Part shown: positions 1-4,474 of the stretch, one piece after another
Numbering within the stretch: position 1 is the first letter of the stretch
Layout: each line of letters begins with the position of its first letter
Origin: an uncultured Campylobacter sp.
Lineage (GTDB): Bacteria > Campylobacterota > Campylobacteria > Campylobacterales > Campylobacteraceae
Length of the DNA: 7,734 nt
Assembly (NCBI RefSeq): GCF_938030685.1
Contig: NZ_CALHHX010000023.1
Span: forward strand, 1 to 7,734
Direction: 5' to 3'
Made by a program: the position numbers and the translations under genes
Notes under the pieces: model-generated
What the model was told of the DNA's origin: nothing
What the model saw: only the letters and a program-made list of their open reading frames with translations
The model's database searches: none

Positions 1-4
1 TCCA

Positions 5-1093
5 TCAGCGCGCCCTTTCGCAGCACAGCAGCGTGTGTCCGACGCCCAGCCCGTCGTGAATTTGCGAAATTTTAAGCCCGGCGCACTGCGCAAATTTAAT
101 CATATCGTCCGAGTGATAAATTTTGCTATTGCCGTTTGCCATCGCGGCGAAATACACGCTGATCTGCGTCATGCTATACGCGGCGGTTTCGTAGCGCTGC
201 CTGTCCCAAAACGGCTCCAAAATATAAAGCCGCGCCTGCTCGCTCATCGACTCCGCTGCACGCGAGAGGATGCTTACGATCTGCTCCTCTGCAAAGCAGT
301 CCAAAAACTGACTAAGCCAGATCGCGTCAAAGCCGCGCGGAAAGCGCGTAGCGGGATCTAGCAGATCGGCTGCAAGCCCGTCTATGCGCCCCGCGCCCTG
401 CGCGTCTGCGACGGCGTCTTTCATCATCGAAATTTGCCCCGCAAGATCCATTATCGTGACGCGCACATTTTCGTCGTAGCCTATGCACCGCTTAGCAAAG
501 CGCCCCGTGTTGCCGCCTACGTCTAAAATTTTATCCGTCTTGCGCGAGAAAATGATCTTTAGCGCGGGCTCAAACGCCAAATCCGAATAAAAATGATCAA
601 ACGCGAGCCAGCTCTTGCGCACATGCGGCGGCAGATGCGAAAGCGCCTCGTAGATCGTAGCCCACTGCCCAAAAACCTTTAGCCCCTCTGGTTTGCCCGA
701 TTTTAGCGTCTCTTCGAGCCTAAATAGCCCCTCGTAGCACACGTCGTGGATGAAATTCATATCAACGTCCACCATCTCGTCGGTGAGCAGAAAATACCCC
801 GCCTTGCTGAGCCGAAATTTCTCGCCGCACAGCAGCACCGTGCCGATGCTAAGCGAGCTTTCCAAAAGCAGCTTTACGGCGTATTCGCTAAGCGAGAGCT
901 TCTTCGCGATCCCTTCTATGCTTAGCCCGTCCCGCGCCTCATGAAGCGCGCTTAAAATTCCAAATTTTTTCATCAATCGCGAGACTTGAAAGACCACCGG
1001 CGCGAAGGCGATCGCGTTCGCCGTCCGCTGTGCCTCGCCCGCGCTTTGATGCTCCGCGGCGTAGCGGTCTAAAAGCTGTTTGGGAAGATTCAT
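5..1093 (-). CDS. SAM-dependent O-methyltransferase-like protein (winged-helix plus class I fold)
   Basis: This 362-residue cytoplasmic protein has the two-part layout of the O-methyltransferase family 2 group. Residues about 25-105 look like an N-terminal helical/winged-helix dimerisation region (for example LSIEGIAKKLSLSEYAVKLL). Residues about 185-355 form a Rossmann-type methyltransferase domain. SAM-binding motif I is ILDVGGNTGRF at 189-199, and an acidic ribose-binding residue is likely D216 in TIMDLAGQ. A later strand reads YILEPFW at 290-296. The His-Asp-Trp catalytic stretch of plant-type O-methyltransferases is not conserved: the equivalent segment is SQFLDCFAEEQ (261-271). The methyl acceptor therefore cannot be predicted, and non-O-methyl substrates are possible. 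The ATG is preceded by AGGATCAAAA and a TAAAAT promoter on the same strand. It is transcribed away from the neighbouring AI-2E family gene, so context gives no pathway. The class is fairly certain; the substrate is unknown. Confidence 0.88.
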   Translation of the reverse strand: MNLPKQLLDRYAAEHQSAGEAQRTANAIAFAPVVFQVSRLMKKFGILSALHEARDGLSIEGIAKKLSLSEYAVKLLLESSLSIGTVLLCGEKFRLSKAGYFLLTDEMVDVDMNFIHDVCYEGLFRLEETLKSGKPEGLKVFGQWATIYEALSHLPPHVRKSWLAFDHFYSDLAFEPALKIIFSRKTDKILDVGGNTGRFAKRCIGYDENVRVTIMDLAGQISMMKDAVADAQGAGRIDGLAADLLDPATRFPRGFDAIWLSQFLDCFAEEQIVSILSRAAESMSEQARLYILEPFWDRQRYETAAYSMTQISVYFAAMANGNSKIYHSDDMIKFAQCAGLKISQIHDGLGVGHTLLCCERAR

Positions 1094-1123
1094 TTTTGAT
1101 CCTGCTTATGTAAATTTCACAAA

Positions 1124-1137
1124 ATTTTAGCAAAAAA
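1124..1137 (-). promoter_or_regulatory. Promoter of the methyltransferase gene
   Basis: Read on the minus strand, this is TTTTTTGCTAAAAT: a T-run, then GC, then a TAAAAT -10 box (1129 down to 1124). It matches the promoter form seen before three other genes in the window. The predicted start is near 1117, giving a leader of about 24 bases that contains AGGATCAA before the ATG at 1093. Confidence 0.6.
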
Positions 1138-1178
1138 TTCTAATTTTTGCCACGCGGGATTTTGGATTTGCTTGCGTT

Positions 1179-1252
1179 TTTAAATTTAGCGGGCAAGCCA
1201 AAAGCAAAGCTGCGCGAGCGGAACGATACCGAGCGAGCTTTAAATTTAGCGG
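1179..1252 (+). repeat. Pair of 14-base direct repeats in the divergent spacer
   Basis: TTTAAATTTAGCGG occurs at 1179-1192 and again at 1239-1252, exactly 60 bases apart. Weaker matches follow each copy (CAAAGC-like and GAGCTAAATTTT). The copies lie between the two divergent promoters. They may be decayed duplications built from the common AAATTT word, or binding sites on the same face of the helix; the sequence does not decide. Nothing else is recognisable in the 254-base spacer apart from the promoters. Confidence 0.5.
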
Positions 1253-1286
1253 ATAAAATTTCAAAGCAGAGCTAAATTTTATGAAA

Positions 1287-1300
1287 TTTTAGTTAAAATC
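1287..1300 (+). promoter_or_regulatory. Promoter of the AI-2E family gene
   Basis: TTTTAGTTAAAATC contains the -10 box TAAAAT at 1294-1299, preceded by a T-run in place of a clear -35 box, as is usual for Campylobacter sigma-70 promoters. The predicted start is near 1306, giving a leader of about 42 bases. Confidence 0.6.
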
Positions 1301-1337
1301 ACTCCTTAATTTCGCGCCAAAGCGAAAATCTAAATTT

Positions 1338-1350
1338 AGGAAAAGTCTTG
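1338..1350 (+). promoter_or_regulatory. Shine-Dalgarno site that fixes a TTG start
   Basis: AGGA at 1338-1341 lies 6 bases before the TTG at 1348. The next in-frame ATG (1360) is 18 bases from the same site, too far for normal initiation. No other purine-rich site lies closer to it, so TTG is the preferred start codon. Confidence 0.65.
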
Positions 1351-2355
1351 AAACTTCAAATGTCCTTGATCTCCATCGCTTGCGTAGTTATTATCCTGGC
1401 GGGTCTTAAAGCCGCGCAGGCTATCGTCGTGCCATTTTTGCTAGCTATTTTCATCACGGTGCTCGTCTCGCCGCTGGTGCTTTATGTCCAAAAGATCCGC
1501 GTCGGGCGTGTTTTTAGCTTCCTCATCATTACTTTCGCTTTCGTGGCGATTATAGTGTTTTTCGGCGCAGTCATCTTCGATGCGATCAAGGAATTTTCAG
1601 CGCGCCTGCCCGAGCTTCAAGCAAAATTTGAAGAGGTGCTAGGAGGCGTGAGTGCGAAGCTCTCTCGATTCGGCATAGAGCTTAACGCTGCAAGCCTAGG
1701 CATTGATCCGAGCGAAGCCGCCGCGCAGCTATCTGCACTACTGCGCAAAACAGGCTCTATAGTCTCGACGGGATTTTTCATTTTTATAATGGTTTCATTT
1801 ATGGTCTTTGAAAGCTCCGTAATCGATGAAAAAATCCGCTATTTTTCGCAAAGTAGCCGCGCTACGCACATTTTCGTGAAGAAATTTGCCTCCAGCCTCA
1901 AAAAATATCTGCTAATCAAAACTATCGCTTCAGCTTGCACCGGTGCGCTCATCGGGCTTGGGCTGTGGGCTCTTGGTGTCCCATATGCTGCGCTGTGGGG
2001 GATTTTGGCTTTCGTGCTAAATTTCATCCCTACCATTGGCTCGATCGTAGCGGTCTTTCCGACACTTTTCGTGACATTAGCTACGATGGATATAAGCTCC
2101 AGCATCTGGACTATCGCAATCTATTTGGTCGTAAACGTAGCGATCGGAAATATCATCGAGCCACGATTTTTAGGGCAAGGGCTCGGGCTTTCAACGATCA
2201 GCGTACTTGCAGGGCTGCTGCTATGGGGCTTCGTACTCGGCATCGGTGGGCTGTTTTTGGCTGTGCCGCTTACGATGAGCATTCAGATCGCACTTGCCTC
2301 AAATGACAAAACGCGCTTCATCGCGACTCTATTAAGCAACAAGGTCGAAAGATAA
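1348..2355 (+). CDS. AI-2E transporter family (TqsA/PerM/YdiK-like) inner-membrane protein
   Basis: This 335-residue polytopic membrane protein has the length and layout typical of the AI-2E transporter family (PF01594). Hydrophobic segments lie at about 5-22, 25-47, 58-80, 137-157, 188-208, 212-247, 254-270 and 285-310. A more polar stretch at about 80-135 separates the third and fourth. The family signatures are clear in the C-terminal half: NFIPTIGSIVAVFPTL (225-240), IIEPRFLGQGLGLS (269-282) and LLLWGFVLGIGGLFLAVPLT (290-309). Members have been linked to export of autoinducer-2 (TqsA), to sodium/proton antiport and to permease-like roles, and sequence alone does not separate these. It has its own promoter and is followed by a palindrome-rich spacer, so it is probably transcribed alone. 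The start is TTG. The family is certain; the transported substrate is unknown. Confidence 0.93.
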   Translation: MKLQMSLISIACVVIILAGLKAAQAIVVPFLLAIFITVLVSPLVLYVQKIRVGRVFSFLIITFAFVAIIVFFGAVIFDAIKEFSARLPELQAKFEEVLGGVSAKLSRFGIELNAASLGIDPSEAAAQLSALLRKTGSIVSTGFFIFIMVSFMVFESSVIDEKIRYFSQSSRATHIFVKKFASSLKKYLLIKTIASACTGALIGLGLWALGVPYAALWGILAFVLNFIPTIGSIVAVFPTLFVTLATMDISSSIWTIAIYLVVNVAIGNIIEPRFLGQGLGLSTISVLAGLLLWGFVLGIGGLFLAVPLTMSIQIALASNDKTRFIATLLSNKVER

Positions 2356-2359
2356 AGCG

Positions 2360-2384
2360 AAATTCCGCGGAATTTTAAAATTCC
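2360..2384. repeat. Two overlapping perfect palindromes downstream of the AI-2E family gene
   Basis: AAATTCCGCGGAATTT (2360-2375) is a perfect 16-base palindrome. GGAATTTTAAAATTCC (2369-2384) is another perfect 16-base palindrome sharing seven bases with it. The GGAATTT arm can pair with either flank, giving mutually exclusive hairpins. The region starts 5 bases after the upstream stop codon and may act as a weak terminator or 3' end stabiliser. No long T-run follows the first hairpin, so termination is uncertain. Confidence 0.6.
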
Positions 2385-2395
2385 ATCAATTTTAG

Positions 2396-2411
2396 CTTGA
2401 GCGCGCTCAAG
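2396..2411. promoter_or_regulatory. Crp/Fnr-type operator candidate upstream of the ygbA-like gene
   Basis: CTTGAGCGCGCTCAAG is a perfect 16-base palindrome containing TTGA-N6-TCAA, the half-site spacing of Crp/Fnr-family regulators (the FNR consensus is TTGAT-N4-ATCAA). Its centre, 2403.5, falls at -41.5 relative to the start predicted from the TAAAAT box at 2433-2438. That is the standard class II activator position, overlapping the place of a -35 box. Alternative reading: a 6-base stem with a CGCG loop, followed four bases later by TTTTT (2416-2420), acting as a terminator of the AI-2E family gene. Both roles are possible at once. Confidence 0.5.
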
Positions 2412-2425
2412 AGTATTTTTGTCTC

Positions 2426-2439
2426 TTTTAGATAAAATC
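2426..2439 (+). promoter_or_regulatory. Promoter of the ygbA-like gene
   Basis: TTTTAGATAAAATC carries the -10 box TAAAAT (2433-2438). The predicted start is A2445, the first base of the Shine-Dalgarno AAAGGA (2445-2450). The leader would be only about 12 bases, with ATG at 2457. Confidence 0.6.
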
Positions 2440-2456
2440 CGCCTAAAGGATCAAAT

Positions 2457-2816
2457 ATGACGAGTGAAAAATTTATTTACGAAGTAAACACAGTGACGAA
2501 ATTTATCCAAATTTACTGCGATGGCAAGCATGCGGATGCGCCTAAAAAAGACGGTGCCGTGCTTCATGACTACAAAGACGATAAGGGGCTAGTGCAAACG
2601 CACTTTCATCTCTGTAGCGACTGCGAGCGAATGCTACGCTATGCCTACGCGCGCCTTGGTGCCTGCCCGCATACCGAAAAGCCACGCTGTCACCACTGCC
2701 CGCATCCGTGCTACGAGCGTGAAATGTGGGTAAATATGGCTAAGATGATGAAATATAGCGGCATGAAGCTTGGGCTTACGAAGATCAAAAAGCTTTTTTC
2801 GTTTAAAAAAAGCTAA
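2457..2816 (+). CDS. ygbA: YgbA-type 'nitrous oxide-stimulated promoter' family protein
   Basis: This 119-residue soluble, cysteine-rich protein matches the YgbA_NO family (PF11756). The sequence shows an N-terminal helix with FIQIYC (16-21), LCSDCERMLRYAYARLGACP (52-71), KPRCHHCPHPCYEREM (75-90) and MMKYSGMKL (97-105), all in the family's usual order. Seven cysteines (21, 53, 56, 70, 78, 81, 85) include two CxxC pairs, suggesting a metal or iron-sulfur site; this is inference. In enterobacteria ygbA is regulated by NsrR and helps recovery from nitric oxide stress, while its biochemical activity is unsettled. Here the gene stands alone with its own promoter and a Crp/Fnr-type palindrome at -41.5, which would suit a different nitric oxide or oxygen regulator. 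The C-terminus is lysine-rich. ATG follows AAAGGA at 6-base spacing. Family assignment is confident; the symbol is used by family resemblance. Confidence 0.88.
   Translation: MTSEKFIYEVNTVTKFIQIYCDGKHADAPKKDGAVLHDYKDDKGLVQTHFHLCSDCERMLRYAYARLGACPHTEKPRCHHCPHPCYEREMWVNMAKMMKYSGMKLGLTKIKKLFSFKKS
2791..2814. repeat. AT-rich inverted repeat over the end of the ygbA-like gene
   Basis: AGCTTTTTT (2791-2799) pairs with AAAAAAGCT (2806-2814) across a 6-base loop. The stem covers the last codons and the first base of the stop. No T-run follows, so it is not a standard terminator; it may simply reflect the KKLFSFKKS coding sequence. Confidence 0.35.
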
Positions 2817-2839
2817 CTTGTGTGGGCAATTTAGCTAGA

Positions 2840-2935
2840 GTTTGCGGGTAAAATTTATATCTGCAAACCCGCTTCATCTCTACACAAAAAAGTATAAAAA
2901 AGCGGCGTGAAAACAAGCACAAAAAAGATATAAAA
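2840..2935. repeat. Alternative hairpins and an A-rich direct repeat in the spacer after the ygbA-like gene
   Basis: GTTTGC (2840-2845) can pair with GCAAAC (2863-2868), or the overlapping GCGGGT (2844-2849) can pair with ACCCGC (2867-2872). The two stems exclude each other. Further on, CACAAAAAAGTATAAAA (2883-2899) is nearly repeated at 2918-2935 with one inserted A, and the second copy ends in TATAAAAT. These could be minor promoters or bent A-tract DNA. The spacer of about 250 bases holds no supported gene. Confidence 0.35.
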
Positions 2936-3032
2936 TCAATCAAAATACTAAATCTTAGCGCGTAAAATTCTGCCTCGCAAACGCAAATCCTCCGCAATCC
3001 TTGATAATAAATAATTAAATTTGAGTTTATAG

Positions 3033-3048
3033 TTTTAAGTTAGAATTG
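3033..3048 (+). promoter_or_regulatory. Promoter of the three-repeat protein gene
   Basis: TTTTAAGTTAGAATTG contains a TAGAAT -10 box (3041-3046) after a T-run and an AT-rich upstream stretch. The predicted start is near 3053, leaving about 17 bases before the ATG at 3070. Confidence 0.5.
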
Positions 3049-3057
3049 TGTCCAATC

Positions 3058-3064
3058 AAAGGAG
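3058..3064 (+). promoter_or_regulatory. Strong Shine-Dalgarno site that fixes the ATG at 3070
   Basis: AAAGGAG lies 5 bases before the ATG at 3070. An in-frame TTG at 3046 would extend the protein by eight residues. It would place the start codon on the -10 box and put this Shine-Dalgarno inside the coding region, so it is rejected. Confidence 0.8.
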
Positions 3065-3069
3065 AAAAT

Positions 3070-3846
3070 ATGAAGGTCATTACCATCGCGGTCGTTAACG
3101 GCAGGGTCGTAAACGAAAAGGAATTAATCGCGTCCATCGCCGATTATGACGATTTTACCGCGGTTGCCGAACAACTCCGCAAAGGGCTGAAATCGAGATA
3201 TTTTACATCTAGAGAGCATGCGAGGATCTACAAAAAAATCAGCGTCGAGACGGGCTTTAGGCGCGTGCGATTCGACTACAAACCTTATAAAGATAGAATT
3301 TCAAACCTTATTGCCGAGGGTTACACCGTCAAGGCGATCTTAAAAAAGATCGGCGAGGAGGACGAAGCGTTCAAAAACGCCGTTACTGCGCCCGGGCTTA
3401 CGCACTTCATCTCCGTGACGTTCAAAGATGAAAAAACAAGACTTCGCGCAACTGCCAAAAAAAGCGAGGACTTCTTATACGCATATCGCTTCGAAATCAA
3501 GAAAATGCACTTCCAAGGCGTTAGCAATAAAGAAATTTTAAAGTATATGAAATCTCACTACGAAAAAGATTTTGCCAAAGTAAGCGAGCGCGATCTTGCC
3601 GCTTTTATCGAGGCAAACGCCGTGCTTGATACCGACCGCAAACTCTCGCTATATAAAAAGCCGAGCCTTTATGATCCGCATTTTAGCGAGATTATGAAGC
3701 TTTACGCAAGCGGGATGCGCGTCTATGACATCTGGAAGACGCTTAAAGCCAAATACCCCGAGTTAGCCAAGCTTCAGGCGCCGAGCCTTTATCAGTTCAT
3801 CGCAAACAACGCCCTTGGCAAAGCTAAATATATGCAAAAAGACTGA
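3070..3846 (+). CDS. Unrecognised protein with three diverged helix-turn-helix-like repeats
   Basis: I do not recognise this 258-residue protein. It is basic, has no signal peptide or membrane segment, and is probably cytoplasmic. Three internal repeats of about 50 residues lie at about 67-118, 135-184 and 199-249. Each has the pattern I-x2-(L/M)-x3-G-x5-I-(L/W)-K-x-(I/M/L), then a variable stretch, then L-x2-F-I. The anchors are I77, G84, I90, K92, F113-I114; I143, G150, I156, K158, F179-I180; and I208, G215, I221, K223, F243-I244. The first two copies align from I to FI without gaps, and the third is one residue shorter. The pattern resembles a helix-turn-helix with the final L-x2-F-I helix as possible recognition helix, so DNA binding is my inference. 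An N-terminal part (1-65, starting MKVITIAVVNGR) is not visibly part of the repeats. The gene has its own promoter and no obvious partner; mobA follows in the same direction. Confidence 0.85.
   Translation: MKVITIAVVNGRVVNEKELIASIADYDDFTAVAEQLRKGLKSRYFTSREHARIYKKISVETGFRRVRFDYKPYKDRISNLIAEGYTVKAILKKIGEEDEAFKNAVTAPGLTHFISVTFKDEKTRLRATAKKSEDFLYAYRFEIKKMHFQGVSNKEILKYMKSHYEKDFAKVSERDLAAFIEANAVLDTDRKLSLYKKPSLYDPHFSEIMKLYASGMRVYDIWKTLKAKYPELAKLQAPSLYQFIANNALGKAKYMQKD
3268..3813 (+). repeat. DNA encoding three tandem diverged protein repeats
   Basis: Copies lie at about 3268-3423, 3472-3621 and 3664-3816. They are similar at protein level only; the DNA has diverged, so the duplication is old. Spacers of about 16 residues separate the copies. 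The second and third both end FI-x2-N-A (FIEANA and FIANNA). Confidence 0.7.
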
Positions 3847-3859
3847 TATGCCCGCGCTT

Positions 3860-3885
3860 CTTTCAAATTTTACTTTCAAATTTAA
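3860..3885 (+). repeat. Tandem 13-base repeat before mobA
   Basis: CTTTCAAATTTTA (3860-3872) is followed directly by CTTTCAAATTTAA (3873-3885), one base different. The second copy runs into TTTAAAATTTC, whose TAAAAT (3883-3888) is a weak candidate -10 box for mobA with a start near 3895. No better promoter is seen before mobA. Confidence 0.45.
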
Positions 3886-3928
3886 AATTTCGCCGCGATA
3901 AAGATCGATGAAAGCCGGTGAAATTTCT

Positions 3929-4474
3929 ATGAAAACCTGCGTCATTCTCTGCGGCGGCAAAAGCTCGCGTTTCGGCAGCGACAAAACGCTATTTCCTTTT
4001 CGCGGGCATCCCAGCATGACGCACTTTCTTTTCTCGCGCTTAAGCCGCGAGTTTGAGCGGGTTTTCGCCTGCGCCAAAAGCTCTAAATTTAACCCGCCGC
4101 TTCCTATGATTTACGATGAATTTGAGGATTTTTCGCCGATGGGCGCGCTGTATTCGGCACTGAAACCATTTAGCGGCGAGCGCATTTTTATCATCCCCGC
4201 CGATATGCCATTTGTAGAAATTTCCACCATTCGCGCTCTTAGCGAGCAGGAGGGGCAAATTTGCGTGGCGGGCGACGAAGCGCATAGGCACAGCCTGTGC
4301 GGATTTTTTGACGCGGATCTCGCTCCGCGCGCGCTTGAGCTCTACCGCGCGAAAGAGCATAAGATCGGCGCGCTCATCGGATCTGCAAATTCCAAAGTGC
4401 TAAATTTCAAAAACAAAGAGCAGTTTTTAAATATAAATTATCAAAACGATTTAAAGGGCGCAGATGAAATTTAA
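3929..4474 (+). CDS. mobA: Molybdenum cofactor guanylyltransferase MobA
   Basis: MobA transfers GMP from GTP to Mo-molybdopterin to make the guanine dinucleotide form used by bis-MGD enzymes such as formate dehydrogenase, nitrate reductase and TMAO/DMSO-type reductases. The 181-residue protein shows the nucleotidyltransferase signature at its N-terminus, VILCGGKSSRFGSDKTL (5-21), with SPMGALYSAL at 69-78, the metal-binding PADMPFV (90-96, D92) and the family's closing FLNINYQNDL (167-176). It is slightly short for the family. I chose ATG 3929 because GGTGA (3917-3921) lies 7 bases upstream and the nucleotide-binding motif then starts at residue 5. An in-frame ATG at 3908 adds seven residues but has only a weak ribosome site. 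The 3' end overlaps pldA by 11 bases, as expected of co-transcribed, translationally coupled genes. I recall the same mobA-pldA pair in C. jejuni (Cj1350-Cj1351). Confidence 0.93.
   Translation: MKTCVILCGGKSSRFGSDKTLFPFRGHPSMTHFLFSRLSREFERVFACAKSSKFNPPLPMIYDEFEDFSPMGALYSALKPFSGERIFIIPADMPFVEISTIRALSEQEGQICVAGDEAHRHSLCGFFDADLAPRALELYRAKEHKIGALIGSANSKVLNFKNKEQFLNINYQNDLKGADEI

Noticed and set aside
35..361. Plus-strand open frame opposite the methyltransferase C-terminus
   Set aside because: It is antisense to a well-supported domain, with no family features.
3001..3014. TTGATAATAAATAA as a second Fnr-type site
   Set aside because: The right half matches ATCAA at only three of five positions, and the centre lies about 45 bases before the predicted start in very AT-rich sequence.
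3046..3069. In-frame TTG at 3046 as start of the three-repeat protein
   Set aside because: It overlaps the TAGAAT -10 box, has no ribosome site, and would bury the strong AAAGGAG that serves the ATG at 3070.
3908..3928. Upstream ATG at 3908 as start of mobA
   Set aside because: It has only a weak ribosome site and adds seven residues before the usual N-terminal nucleotide-binding strand. It cannot be fully excluded.
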